From positions 1 to 64,000 of the forward strand of contig JAPJBO010001082.1 in the NCBI GenBank assembly GCA_030068145.1: a stretch of DNA of 64,000 nucleotides. The letters run 5' to 3'. The stretch comes from Diplonema papillatum (Eukaryota; Euglenozoa; Diplonemea; Diplonemida; Diplonemidae). Shown piece by piece: positions 38,597 to 49,058 of this stretch. Positions within the stretch are counted from its first letter, which is position 1. Each line of letters opens with the position of its first letter. The position numbers were made by a program, and so were the translations under genes. The notes beneath the pieces were generated by a model, which saw nothing but the letters and a program-made list of their open reading frames with translations, ran no database searches and had not been told where the DNA came from.

Positions 38597-39711
38597 GGTT
38601 GGTGTCCCAGCACTTGGCGTCAGTACCGAAAACGTTGAAGCGTTGTCCCACCGCACGAAACAAAGAGGCCCCTTTTTGCTTTGTCGCAAGTTTCAAGACG
38701 AAATCTCAAACTGCCAGCACGGAGTCTAAGTGGTTTCGGTCTCTCGTTTGCGGAGTCGACGACCCCGACATTCTGTTTTGCCCCGACTCCACCCTGTGGA
38801 GGGAGCTTCCGTGGGAATCCCACTCCAATCCTGTAGTTCCGCAGTTTGACGCTAATCAGGCTCAGATACGAGTCAGTACGCGTACGGTGCTGGATTCTGG
38901 AGTCTACGCTATATCGCCGAACAAAAGCCACTACGACTGTGCCCGGCCCAGGGTTCCACCGAAGATTTGGTCGACCGTTCAGCCACTCCGACGACTCAGA
39001 CTGGTCGCCGGCCGCTGTGAAATCCACAAATAACGCTAGAAATCATCGGTCAGTTTCTTTGGCCCACCGCAGTCGCGCTCTGCTGCACAACCCTGCCGCC
39101 CGGGCCTGCGAGTCAGCACAAACCCTTCCATGTGGGTTACCGGCTTTGGTAATTCCATTTGAGAGTTCTCGCAGAACAGGTGTCATCAGGAATGCCAGGA
39201 TGTCAACTGAGTCGGCAACATCAACTCGCAGAGCTTGGCTACGTTTCGTTTACGGGCAACACGTAGTACATGCTGCGGGAATGGTTCCCAGGCTGTCAAT
39301 GGGACCCAGCCCTGGAAAGCCCGCGGCTCTCGGGGCTGGGGATGGAAAGTGGAAAAACAGTAGAAGTGTCGGGCACCCTGGACTTTGTGACTGTTCCTAA
39401 CACTGTACTAACGTAATTCAGTGACCGACTCACTGGCCCGTCAGACTGGGTGACACCAAAATGGGTTCAAAGTTTGGGAATGGGGTTCAGCTTTATGGGT
39501 TCAAGTTTTGACCATACTACAAGCCGGTCTCCTTCATGTTTGGATACCGCGTAATGGTCCACACAATGTGACACATTTACATCATGAGGCAACTTCACTT
39601 CCAAGTCGAATAGAGGCAGACTCGCACAAGGCTTTTGTGACAAGCATGTACTTGTTTTTGTACCGAGGGCTGTCAGCAATGGGTGAATTCAGTCTCCAGA
39701 GTTGCAATAGT

Positions 39712-39935
39712 AATAGAATGGTATAAAAGTTTGGGGGTAGTAATAGAATGGTATAAAAGTTTGGGGGTAGTAATAGAATGGAATAAAAGTTTGGGGGTAG
39801 TAATAGAATGGTACAAAAGTTTGGGGGTAGTAATAGAATGGAATAAAAGTTTGGGGGTAGTAATAGAATGGTATAAAAGTTTGGGGGTAGTAATAGAGTG
39901 GTATAAAAGTTTGAAATAGTAATAGAATGGGCAAA
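39712..39935. repeat. 30-bp tandem array, right arm
   Basis: About seven and a half units, core AGAATGGTATAAAAGTTTGG, inverted relative to the left arm. The unit also aligns with the 30-bp unit of the arrays at 45205-45362 and 50722-50968 (GGAATGGGCAAAAAGTTTGG), so all four are related. Confidence 0.9.
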
Positions 39936-40105
39936 AAAAGTTTCAAACGTCATATTTAGGACTTCACCTCCTCAGACCCCCCCCAAAAACACTAGTATAT
40001 TACAATTGAAGTGCAGTTTGCCTGGTAGAAATTGGCTGGTAACTTGGTTGTCTTGGTCCGGCCTGGTGCCAGGTAAGGAACCCGCGGCCTCCGGATTACA
40101 TCGCG

Positions 40106-40345
40106 ATGTCTCCTCCGACCACTGGGCACGTCTTTCGTGTAAATGTCGTCGGTCGCTCTCAACTTAGGGCTGTCGGCGGACGCAAACGGAAAAAGGGATG
40201 GACAAAAGCGCTCGGTGATGCCACTGATGAGGTGCCTCTTGACTTGAGGCTGGCTATGCTAAAGAAGAAAACAAAAGGGCTGAAATCTGATGGCTTGTTC
40301 AAAAGGAGCATTGAGATTTGTCTTAGAGCATCGTGGTTTTACTGA
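40106..40345 (+). CDS. Small ORF of unknown function in transposon A
   Basis: A 79-residue frame from ATG 40106, rich in Lys/Arg (GGRKRKKGWTKALGD, KKKTKGLKSDGLFKRS). It converges with the minus-strand Cys/His ORF and overlaps its end by 7 bp. No domain is recognised. It could be the end of a DNA-binding protein or chance. Confidence 0.2.
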   Translation: MSPPTTGHVFRVNVVGRSQLRAVGGRKRKKGWTKALGDATDEVPLDLRLAMLKKKTKGLKSDGLFKRSIEICLRASWFY

Positions 40346-40995
40346 GGCTGCCCCCATCTTACTGACTCCGGGAGGCATTCGTCACAGTAGTCGAAGTCGC
40401 AGTCCTTGCAAAACCAGGACCGCTCACCTGCAGCAGCATCCTGACCAACTTTTTGGTCTTCATGCCACTGACACCCCTTCCTGTCACAAAACCACTCGCT
40501 TTCGGGCCGCCGACAGAAGAAAGCGCCACAACCGCACTGCGGAACGAGACGGGGTGCTCCCTCGGGCTCAGCCCGAGCCTCGGCTTGGGACTCAACTTTA
40601 GACTGCGTTTGGCTTTCCTTTGGGATGCTGGGAGACGGAACGTGTTCTTCTTTTTCTTCTTTTCTCGCCTTCTTTAGTTTCGTCGCATCTTGAGAATGGG
40701 GGGCTTTTTTTACCTTGCGACCCTTTTTGCTACCCTGAACTTCACTGGAGGTTTGACTTTGGTTGTTTGAAGCTTTAGGCACCTTTGGCTTTTTCTTGGG
40801 TTGTTCAGAATCAGTATGGATAACCAGGCATTCTCGTCCCAACAGTCGGCCGACATAGCGGCATAATTTGCGCGTGCGGGCCACGCCAACAGCAACGGAA
40901 ACAGCGAAACGATCATGCCCAAAACTTTTGGCAGCCCCATGCTTGTTACAAATTTCGTATTGTTCCTCAAATAATTCTTTTCACTGCAGTGGTCT
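40339..40995 (-). CDS. Cys/His-rich zinc-binding-like protein, possible exon
   Basis: On the minus strand the frame is open from about 40995, just after an AG that could be a splice acceptor, to the stop at 40339; there is no ATG, and the first alternative start in frame is GTG at 40884. The first 50 residues (FEEQYEICNKHGAAKSFGHDRFAV...LCRYVGRLLGRECLVIHTD) look globular. They are followed by about 90 Lys/Glu/Ser-rich low-complexity residues. The C-terminal part has C-x-C, WFCDRKGCQWHE and WFCKDCDFDYCDEC, a Cys/His pattern similar to DC1/ZZ-type zinc modules. It lies inside transposon A between its arrays and right end, so it may be the DNA- or protein-binding part of a transposon-encoded protein, or captured host sequence. 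No family is claimed. Confidence 0.4.
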
Positions 40996-41512
40996 ATCAT
41001 GCCATTGATGATTCATGAGTCAAAACAGAAAAAAAGCCAGCAGAAATGCCAGGCCTTGTGCACAATCGTAGTGTAACAGTGACCACACAAACAGTTCAAT
41101 TGTAATATACGGTTGGAGTGCGCCGATTTCCCAAAAAAAAAGTTCAATTGTAATATACAGTTCAATTGTAATATACGGTTCAATAGTAATTAGCCCCCCC
41201 CAGTAGCTATTTTTAGCTATTTATAGCTAAAATAGCTAAAATAGCTGCCCAGACGACTGAAAATATGTTCACGTCTTTTTCGTCAGAAAACCTCAGGTAG
41301 GTGCCCAAAAATGCAAAAAAATTGCGACGAAACCAGATTTTCTGCCTCGTTCTCGTTTTCAGAGTCGCCCAACCCCCCCCTGGTACCCCCCCCCGCCCTC
41401 TCCGGGCCGTGTCACGGCGTGTGCAGGGTATCGATTTCCTGGCTGGTGACATTTTCCCGCTGGTCCATGTAGCAAACCTTTTTCGACGAGTTTTTGCTCG
41501 TTTTCAGCTCCG

Positions 41513-43080
41513 ATGAAGAGATCCGTGAAGAATAGACCCGGAGACGAAAAACTATGTGCGTGGTTCGGGGCCCTTTACAAGTTGCAGGGCGCCGGGCGTG
41601 GAAGCCGCCACGTGTGGATTGAGAAGGACGGGAATCGATCCCCTGGGTGGTGGCATTTTCCCGCCGGACCACGCGGCAGGCCTTTTTCGACGAATTTTAG
41701 CTCGCGATCAGCTGCAATGAAGAGATCCGTGAAAAATAGACCCGAAAACGAAAAAGTATGCGCGTGGTTCGTGGGTCCGTGCATGATGCAGGGCACCGGG
41801 TGTGGAAACCACCAGGTGGGCATCGAGCAAGACGGGTATCGACCCCCTGGTTGGTAACTTTTTCCCGCTGGTCCATGTAGCTGACCTTTTTCGACGAATT
41901 TTTGCTCGCAATCAGCTCCGATGAAAAGAACTGTGAAAAATAGACCCGGAAACGAAAAAGTATGTGCATTGTTCGTGGGTCCGTGCAAGATGCAGGGCAC
42001 CGGGCGTGGAAACCACCGGTGTGCACTGGGAAGAACGGGTTTCGATCCCCTGGTTGGCGACATTTTCCCGCTGGTCCACATAGCAGACCTTTTCCGACGA
42101 ATTTTTGCTTGCGAACAGCTCCGATGAAGAGATCCGTGAAAAATAGACCCGGAGACAGAAAACTATGTGCGTGGTCAGTAGTTTTTACAATTTGCAGGGC
42201 ACCGGGCGTAGAAACCACCAGCCTGATCAGGTGTGCATTGAACACGGACGGTATCGATCCCCTGGCTGGTGGCATTCTGTTGCTGGTCCGCGTAGCAGAC
42301 CTTTGTCGACAAAGTTTTGCTCGCGATCAGCTTCGATGAAGAGATCCGTGAAAAATAGACCCGGGAATCAAACACTACGTGCGTGGTCCGTGGGTTCTTA
42401 CAGGATGCAGAGCACCGGGCTTGGAGACCACCCGGTGTGCATTGAGCAGGACGGGTATCGATCCCCTGGTGGTGGCATTATGTTGCTGGTTCACGCAGCA
42501 GACCTTTTTCGACGACTTTTTGCTCGCGATCAGCTTCGATGAAGAGATCCGTGAGAAATAGACCCGGGAATCAAACACTACGTGCGTGGTCCGTGGGTTC
42601 TTATAGGATGCAGAGCACCGGGCGTAGAAACCACCCGGTGTGCATTGAGCAGGACGGGTATCGATCCCCTGGTGGTGGCATTATGTTGCTGGTTCACGCA
42701 GCAGACCTTTTTCGACGACTTTTTGCTCGCAATCAGCTTCGATGAAGAGATCCGTGAAAAATAGACCAGGGACCATCCAGTATGTGCGTGGTCCGTGGGT
42801 ACTTACAAGATGCAGAGCACCGGGCTTGGAAACCACCCGGTGTGCATTGAGCAGGACGGGTATCGATCCCCTGGTGGTGGCATTATGTTACTGGTTCACG
42901 CAGCAGACCTTTTTCGACGACTTTTTGCTCGCGATGAGCTCTGATGAAGAGATCCGGTTTGCAGTGGGAAGGACAGGAATCGATCCCTGGCTGGTGACAT
43001 TTCTTGGCTGGTCCACCGTGACTCCACGTGGCAGACGTTTTTCGAATTCCTGCTCGCGATCAGCTCCGATGCGAGAAATG
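41513..43080 (+). repeat. 204-bp satellite, about eight units
   Basis: Units begin ATGAAGAGATCCGTGAAAAA at 41513, 41717, 41921, 42124, 42336, 42539 and 42742, a spacing of 203-212 bp, and the last copies are shortened. Each carries a conserved central TATCGATCCCCTGG. Most units keep one 68-codon frame (MKRSVKNRPG... to QLR), whose TGA overlaps the ATG of the next unit as ATGA. A partial unit recurs, inverted, at 48090-48155. It may be ordinary satellite DNA; the open frames are noted in findings. Confidence 0.88.
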
Positions 43081-43468
43081 GACCCGGAAATGAAAAGGAT
43101 TGTTGTGGTGCGTCGGGTTTCCCCCCAGGCACTACGATACAAGTCTACCAGCATTGTTAGCAGAGACTGCCAGAGTGCAGCAAGCCAGACCCAGGTCCAG
43201 TCCTACTGCGCAGTAGTCTACAGGGGGGAAGCCCGATGAAGGGGGGGGGGGCGGGTAGCACGGTGTGAACCTCATGCTGATCATCTGCCTGAAAAATCCC
43301 GGTAAACTGTGGAAAACGGCACAAAATCCGAGAAAACAGTCGGAATAGTGACATTTCCATTGAAAATGCTCAGTCAGCTATTTTAGCTATTTTAGCTATT
43401 TTCAGCTATAGCTAGCTAGCTATAGCTAGCTATCAGCTAGCTATAGCTAAGTCTCACACTGAACCTGG

Positions 43469-44349
43469 TGACCACGGTGCGATTCGCACTGAACTAAGCC
43501 GTGACGAAGAAGAACGAAAAAGCGGATGAGTGGATGAGTGAACGTCGTCGCATGCAGGTCCGCGGCTGGAACAACTTCAATTCAGAATGTCAGTGGCTGA
43601 ATGAATTGAAGGCAGTCAAGCTTTCGCAGCCTGAATCAGGGCTGCTGAGAGGAAAGGCGAGTCCCAGTCGACTCTCGAGCTGTTGGGAGTGGCAGTGGCA
43701 ATGAACCGGGGACCCGCGGTAGCATGAACCATGTTTGGGACGTGCACGTGACACGAAGATACTCATCCCGTGTTGCGCAGCGCACGGGAACCGGGGGCCT
43801 GGCAAGCATTTCCCCCGTTTATTCGCACAGAATCCACCTGAAATTGTCGAAAGGTCCAGTACAAACCGGGAAAACCCCCACAAGCCGCGGATTTCGCAAC
43901 ATAATAGCGAATTCTGGCTGAGTCACCCCAGAAATTAGCAGCACGTGGCTGCAAGTTGGCAGAAACCACTCGAACCCACGAAAAGCGAACTCGAGGTCTG
44001 TTGGGGGGGGTATGAGGCCCAGAAGACCCAAAACCATCCAAAAAACACGAAAATCTACCCGAAAAACGGTGTTTAGCGTGTTTTGGGTGATCTTTTTCTC
44101 GATCAAAAATTTTGCACATTTAGCCACAATTTAGCCACAACATTGTGGCTAAAGTTGTGGCCCAATGGGCCACATTGTGGCAAGTTGTGGCTAACCAGCC
44201 CTGGTTTTGGTAGGGGGGCCCACGCAAGGCAAGCTACAATGGGGCAATTTGGGACAAAAATTATGAGGGCTTTTTTACCGCGTTTCAGCTGGAAAACTCA
44301 TGCAAAACCCCCAAAAAACACTACTGTGGAGTAGCTCCAGCCAGGAGTC
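43469..44349. other. Unassigned sequence with one orphan transposon end
   Basis: No gene is recognised. At about 44113-44206 lie short repeats with TTGTGGC / GCCACAA cores, ending CCAGCCCTGG. In the inverse sense they resemble the subterminal region and the next 25 bp of the element at 49059-50663, so this is the right end of a related element whose left end I could not find. Confidence 0.5.
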
Positions 44350-45204
44350 CAGGGGGGCTAAATACAACTTTCTTGGAATACAACTACCGCCGCTAAATAC
44401 AACTACTGTTTTTTTTCCCTAGTTTTTTCTCCTTGTTCCGTTGAAAACTACTGTCTTGGAATAGTGCTGTTTCACTGGAGTTCTGCACTAGTCTCGTTTC
44501 AGTGAAGCCTCTAAGATTGATTAGGGCTCGCTGTGAGTCGGCGTTTCCTCTTCGGACTGGATGCCGAGGGCCTGGGCCGGAGGAAGTTCGTCCAAATCTC
44601 TTCGGCGTCCTCCGACGGAAAGCTGGCCTCCGTCGGCACGAACCCAGCCTGGCCCAGGTGAGCCTGGATGGGGAGCCTCCCAGGGGTCCTCGGAGGCGCC
44701 TGGTTGTCTGCGGCAAACGGTTGCCGGCGTGTCGGCCGGCGAGCGCGATGCCGGCCTACCTTCCTTGGTTGTGGGACGCCCCCGAGCATCCCAGGGCGTC
44801 GGGCTGGGTTCCTGTTTCCGCAGCGTCTCGGCCGGCTGCTTCCATTTCGCAACCGGACCAGGAACTGGTCCGGTTGCGGCGCACTTGCCCCCGATCCGCC
44901 TACCCCGGGGTCCGGTCCAATGCCTTCCATCCTGTCTACTGGGGGGGGCCAATTACAATTGAGTTCAATTGTAATATAACGATACACGGCGTGGAATTGG
45001 GGGGTCTCAGACCCCCCCCAAAAACACTAGTGTATTACAATTGAAGTGCAGCTTGCCTGTTGGAAACACGTTGTTGTCGGGACTAAATGACAGTCTGAGT
45101 ACAGTGCAACTCCGAGCAAAAACTGAAGGAAAATCCTTCACAAAACAAGTGAAAGGTTCGAGCCCGCAGTTCGGACTCCGAGCCCTGATTTCTCGTGCAC
45201 CGGG

Positions 45205-45362
45205 TCACCATTTTCAAACTTTTTGCCCATTCCAGCACTATTTCTAAACTTTTTGCCCATTCCAGCACTCTGCCCAAACTTTTTGCCCATTCCAGCACTC
45301 TGCCCAAACTTTTTGCCCATTCCAGCACTATTTCCAAACTTTTTGCCCATTCAAGCACTATT
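45205..45362. repeat. 30-bp tandem array, left arm of a nested element
   Basis: Five units of AACTTTTTGCCCATTCCAGC plus a variable spacer. They are the inverse of the array at 50722-50968. The pair marks the two sides of an element inside B; its outer ends look like ACCGGGTCA (about 45199) and the inverse of ACCGGGCCA (about 50980), but no clear target duplication was found. Confidence 0.8.
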
Positions 45363-45433
45363 AGTATTACCACCCTTTACCAATATTATGGCAAAATCAA
45401 CACTGCAATTTCCATACCTTCGGGTTTTACCAT

Positions 45434-45460
45434 CTACAGGGGGGGGCTAAATACACGGGA
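45434..45460 (+). repeat. Orphan poly-G transposon end
   Basis: CAGGGGGGGGCTAAATACAC preceded by TA resembles the left terminus of D. No matching right end was found nearby except that of D itself, so this is a solo end or a truncated element. Confidence 0.5.
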
Positions 45461-46054
45461 GCCAAGCTTCACGTGTTCGGCGATACTGCAGCCACGGGCC
45501 TACGGGTCAAGTGGCTCCCGATTTCCCAGACTAAAGCATCAAGGCTTGGCGCACCTCTTGGCGCTCGCGCTGAACGCAAGCTCGTCGAGACGGTCAGCCG
45601 CAGGGCAGAGCGGACGGGGTTGTGGCACTGTGCTGCCTCCGACTCAAGCTTTGCAAGCTGTGGTTGACCGTCACGTTCCTGGACCAGGAGCGGCCTTTTT
45701 CTTCTCTTCTTTCTTCTACAGAAGTCGCCTTGTCATGCGGCCAAGACGGAGACAGTCCGGACAACACGTAGCCAAGCTGCACGAGCCGATTTCGTCCAAG
45801 GGCGCCCACCAAAGCGCCACCTACAAACGCTCCGCCGACGAAAGCGCCACCTACAAACGCTCCGCCGACGTGCGCCACCTACACTACGGGTCGTTCCAAA
45901 ATCATTCTACAGTAGGAGTCTACTTCTCCACTGATTTTGCGGAATCTTCTACGACCGGCAGGCCGCAGCAGTCAGTGTGGGCCAGCTACGGTAGCTGGTA
46001 GCTAGCTACCAGCTACTGGTAGCTCAGCTACCGGTAGCTCTGGTAGCTCGTGGT

Positions 46055-47147
46055 CAGGGATTTTCCCCTTTAGTGAAAAAAAAAAAATTCACTAAAAAAA
46101 ATAAAATTCCCAAAATGGGCTTGGTGAAAAAACTTTTTTCACTAAAGGGATTTTGCGTTGCTGGGTGTAGGTGGTCAGGGCGCGGGTTGTGGTGGACAGT
46201 GTGGGTGGGCGTGGGTGGTGGGCGCTGGTGGTGGAGTGGGTGCGTGTTGTGTGTGGTCGGGGCGTGGGTTGTGGGTGGTAAGGGCGCGGGTTGTGGTGGA
46301 CAGTGTGGGTGGGCGTGGGTGGTGGGCTGGTGGTGAAGTGAGTGCGTGTTGTGTGTGGTCAGGGTGTGGTTTAAGCGGCCCAACAACAGGTCTGTATGAT
46401 GCGGACCGTATCCAAGGCGGAAATCGAGTCAACCAGTGTCCGGATTTGACGACCGGATTCAACGACCGGATATCTGGCGTCCAATTTGACGAGATTTATG
46501 GCGGCAGCTCCATCACCTGGTGTCCACCGGAACAAGTTCTTGTCTCCTTTCAGGCATAGCGCCCACAAAATCACAAATCAATTCATCACATTACATCACA
46601 CCAGAGCCGGGTTGAGACACAAAAAAGACTATGTCACTCACCGCCTTCGGCTTTGTGGAAATGAGCGACGAAACTGCCGAGGAAGTGATAGACCTGTTTG
46701 CTCAGGGATTGTCGGCCGTGACCCTGCGGACCATGTACCTTGCTGGCGATCTCGACAACGCCCCGGAAGGAGCTAAGCGCAAGAGGCGCAAAATTGGCCT
46801 TTCAGCATGAACCCTTTGTGATTTCTACTTACATCTTCTACTTACATCGTTCACGGCATCATGTGTAGCTGTTCTGCATGTTCTCTGAATCCGTTTCCTG
46901 CTTGATCTGAAGAGGAGCAAGAGGGTAGGGAGTGAGCTAGCACCCCAAACTTGAGTGGGGTGAAGGGCCAGAGGGACCCCCGCTTATGGGGCTACGAGGT
47001 CAACGACGCGTACCACACACAGACAGACACAGGCACGTGTCGACTGGCACCCACACCACACCACACCGGCAGAAAAACTTTTCTGCCGGAGTGAAATTTT
47101 TTTTCACCACGGGTTTGGCCCGAAACTGGTGAGTGGAAAAACCCCTG
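46055..47147. mobile_element. hAT-like non-autonomous element, 8-bp duplication
   Basis: The ends CAGGGATTTTCC and (inverted) CAGGGGTTTTTCC are flanked by a perfect 8-bp direct repeat, CTCGTGGT, at 46047-46054 and 47148-47155. Both the CAGGG terminus and the 8-bp duplication are typical of hAT elements. Subterminal TTTAGTGAAAAA motifs occur near the left end. Between 46150 and 46370 is a GTGGGTGG-rich simple repeat. No transposase is encoded. Confidence 0.82.
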
Positions 47148-47193
47148 CTCGTGGTAGCTCAAAAAAAAAATTTTTTTTTTTCATGTCGAATTC

Positions 47194-48030
47194 AGGCAAC
47201 GAAGGCTTGGCTGTTTCGGTGTCTGGTTCTCAGCATCTTCCTGGCTGGAGCGGAAGCATGGTGGGGACCGAGTTACGTGCAGACGTGATAGGGGCGTACA
47301 CGTGTATGGTCCGCTACGTGAAGGGGATCAAAGTGTACAGCCGTGACACGCGCATGAAGAACTCAGAGCTGATGGTCGGTTTCCCGAGGATCGAGGCGGT
47401 GCTGCAAGAGAAGCGCCTGCGGTTTGCGGCGCACTGCATGCGTTCTGATCAGCCGATTGCTGGCTTGATGTTCGCGGACCAGCTTCGGGCGAGACGAGTG
47501 GGGCGACCACTGCTTTCTTTCGAACGAGTAATCTGCAACGATCTCGCGGAAAGGGACCGGACAAAAATCCGGGAGTGGATGGAGGACCGGGAGGTCTGGG
47601 ACGCAAAGGTGAAAGAAGTCGTCGCGAACACACTCAAGAACGTCGAAGAGCCGCCGCGCAAAGTACGGAAGCTCATACGGCCCCGGGGGCAAGGCTCCGG
47701 ACGACGACAGAAGACGACAACAACAGCTGCTGCAAGAAGACAACGACGCATTCTGGCCCTTCGCTACATCGATGAACTGGTCTGCTCGGCGCCGCGGTGC
47801 CATGTCAAAGCCTGCGCAGAACACTGCATCAATTGTCATTTTCCGCTGACAGCCCATAATCCGCTGTACCCCACACTGAGATGCCACCTTTGCGAAAGGT
47901 ACACCTCATCCGAATGCTGTCACGGCTTGACAGTTTCTGCTGCCGCCGCACTTGAATCGTTTGAATGCAAACACTGCTCCGTTTTACTCCCGTATCTGCG
48001 GGGGTGAGATGACAACTACTACTACTACTA
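47194..48030 (+). mobile_element. 5'-truncated LINE with 12-bp target duplication
   Basis: CATGTCGAATTC at 47182-47193 is repeated at 48031-48042, giving exact borders. The 3' tail is (ACT)n rather than poly(A), which points to a different LINE group from those in the first 35 kb. It encodes a C-terminal fragment only. Confidence 0.88.
47195..48007 (+). CDS. LINE ORF2 C-terminal fragment with Cys-rich tail
   Basis: The frame is the last 270 codons of a LINE polyprotein. The block SRDTRMKNSELMVGFPRIEAVLQEKRLRFAAHCMRSDQ resembles the tail after the RT domain in RTE-like LINEs of animals (x-x-RRLRFAGHxxR), followed by the familiar GRPLLSFE and DLAERD stretch. A basic linker leads to a Cys/His-rich end (CSAPRCHVKAC, CINCHFPL, CHLCERY, CKHC) that could bind two or three zinc ions and is not part of the usual RTE tail. 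The frame is also open upstream of the insertion border, but that portion belongs to the host element. RT and endonuclease are absent. Confidence 0.7.
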   Translation, partial: GNEGLAVSVSGSQHLPGWSGSMVGTELRADVIGAYTCMVRYVKGIKVYSRDTRMKNSELMVGFPRIEAVLQEKRLRFAAHCMRSDQPIAGLMFADQLRARRVGRPLLSFERVICNDLAERDRTKIREWMEDREVWDAKVKEVVANTLKNVEEPPRKVRKLIRPRGQGSGRRQKTTTTAAARRQRRILALRYIDELVCSAPRCHVKACAEHCINCHFPLTAHNPLYPTLRCHLCERYTSSECCHGLTVSAAAALESFECKHCSVLLPYLRG

Positions 48031-48181
48031 CATGTCGAATTCGCTCGAACTCGCAGGGGACGACCGAAAATTAAGCACCCCGAGTCAAATTTTCACGGAT
48101 CTCTTCATCGGAGCTGATCGCGAGCAAAAATTCGTCAAAAAAGGTCTGCTACGACAGCCTGTGTGAATCGGCAAAAAAATC

Positions 48182-48247
48182 CCAGCCAGTCTGAGCCACC
48201 AATGGCGGGTGGCTGCCACTGACTGCCCGTGGCTGTCACCTACACTG
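48182..48247 (-). repeat. Orphan transposon end with AGCCAC array
   Basis: In the inverse sense it reads CAGTGTAGGTGACAGCCAC followed by GGCAGCCAC-type units, the same plan as E1 and E6 termini. The partner end was not found; the element body would lie to the left. Confidence 0.5.
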
Positions 48248-48616
48248 ACCAGGGGGGGTCGAAAAAAGCCGGAAGAAGGCATTTCGTCACGTTTCTTTGC
48301 ATTTTTTCGCATTTTTTGGCCCTAAATACCGGTACATTTCCAGTTTCGGACACAATCCATTTTTTCCACTTTTTGAGCTACCACGAGCTACCCGGTAGCT
48401 CGTAGCTCAGCTACCGGTAGCTGGTAGCCAGCCCCCACACTGCAGCAGTAGATCTCGAGATGGCGACGCCACAGCACTGGGCGTCGCCCTTCGCGACCCG
48501 CCGACCACTGATGACAAAACCGGGTTCATCACGCTACTTAGTACGCTTGCGCAGTGGCTCGTAATAGCCTACAAAGGTTTCACAACAGTCACTGACAACT
48601 TGACAAACGTGTCACG

Positions 48617-48680
48617 CAGTGTGGGGGACAGCCACTGGCAGCCAGTGGCAGCCACTGGTGGCTCGATGGCTCAGAATGGC
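48617..48680 (+). repeat. Orphan transposon end with AGCCAC array
   Basis: CAGTGTGGGGGACAGCCAC followed by TGGCAGCCACTGG units. It is the same family as the end at 48182-48247 but points the other way, so the two are not a pair enclosing an element. Confidence 0.5.
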
Positions 48681-48747
48681 TGAGATTTCGAAAAGTTTTT
48701 TTTTTTGGTGAAAACCCTGGGGTAGGGGGGCAAAAATGCCGAAAAGA

Positions 48748-48808
48748 CAGCGCGAGACTTAGCTAGCTATTTGGCCAGCTACATGTAGCTATTTTAGCTA
48801 TTTATCAC
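48748..48808 (+). repeat. Orphan E1-type left end
   Basis: CAGCGCGAGACTTAGCTAGC plus the next 40 bp match the first 60 bp of E1 without transposon A inserted. It serves as an unoccupied comparison for the A insertion site, although the site reads CTACATGTAGC and not a clean single TA. Confidence 0.6.
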
Positions 48809-49058
48809 TCATTCCACGAAAAGTGTCACAGATTTGGAACAATTTCTGGGGGGGAAAGAGTCGATCCCATGACAGTAGAAGAGGGATCAGAGTTTTCTTG
48901 TACGGAGGCTGCTTGTGCTGCGGTAAAATTAGATGCTGCTACCGCAGGAAAATCAGTCGCACCGCAACGGACTGACTGTCCGGTGCGCTCACTGTGACCC
49001 AGTAAGGCATGGATTCATGATGGCAACGACTTCAGAATGTACGTACTGTGATAGGCAC

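Larger units (their letters stand above)
38312..39970. mobile_element. Transposon with 9-bp duplication and inverted 30-bp arrays (C)
   Basis: The ends GAGGCGAAGTAC and (inverted) GAGGTGAAGTCC are flanked by a perfect 9-bp direct repeat, CTCAGACCC, at 38303-38311 and 39971-39979. The element at 44939 shows the uninterrupted sequence, an empty-site control. Just inside the ends are arrays of a 29-30-bp unit in opposite orientations (38326-38596 and 39712-39935). A 9-bp duplication is typical of Mutator-like elements, but no transposase is visible in the 1.1 kb between the arrays, which shows only short frames (for example 38599-39033). Confidence 0.82.
38236..41203. mobile_element. Poly-G-terminus DNA transposon, TA flanks (A)
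   Basis: The left end reads CAGGGGGGGGCCAATTAC and the right end is its near inverse, with TA on both outer sides (38234-38235, 41204-41205). The left 70 bp, then the 50 bp after the nested insertion, match the left end of the larger element at 44939-51645, and the right 110 bp match too. Subterminal TTCAATTGTAATATA units recur at both ends. A 1.66-kb transposon (38312-39970) has inserted 76 bp from the left end. It contains an ORF for a Cys/His-rich protein (40339-40995, minus strand). Confidence 0.8.
38202..43461. mobile_element. DNA transposon with 7-bp target duplication (E1)
   Basis: The termini are inverted repeats identical for 18 bp (CAGTGTGAGACTTAGCTA), flanked by the direct 7-bp repeat AACCTGG at 38195-38201 and 43462-43468. 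Both subterminal regions are packed with AGCTA units. Inside lie another transposon (38236-41203) and a 204-bp satellite (41513-43080). No transposase was recognised, so it is non-autonomous or its coding part has decayed. Confidence 0.85.
45973..48442. mobile_element. DNA transposon with 7-bp target duplication (E6)
   Basis: The ends begin CAGTGTGGG in both directions and are flanked by the direct repeat CAGCAGT (45966-45972, 48443-48449). The 90 bp inside each end consist of GGTAGCT/AGCTACC units. It has taken up a hAT-like element (46055-47147) and a LINE fragment (47194-48030). A partial inverted unit of the 204-bp satellite lies at 48090-48155. No transposase is recognised. Confidence 0.85.

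Noticed and set aside
41640-42130. tRNA-like B box in the 204-bp satellite as proof of a tRNA-derived repeat
   Set aside because: TATCGATCCCC resembles a B box, but no A box at the right distance and no cloverleaf could be drawn.
46073-46580. Trp/Gly/Val-rich frame MKKKKFTKKNK...VGGRW
   Set aside because: It reads through a GTGGGTGG simple repeat inside the hAT-like element. Composition explains it.
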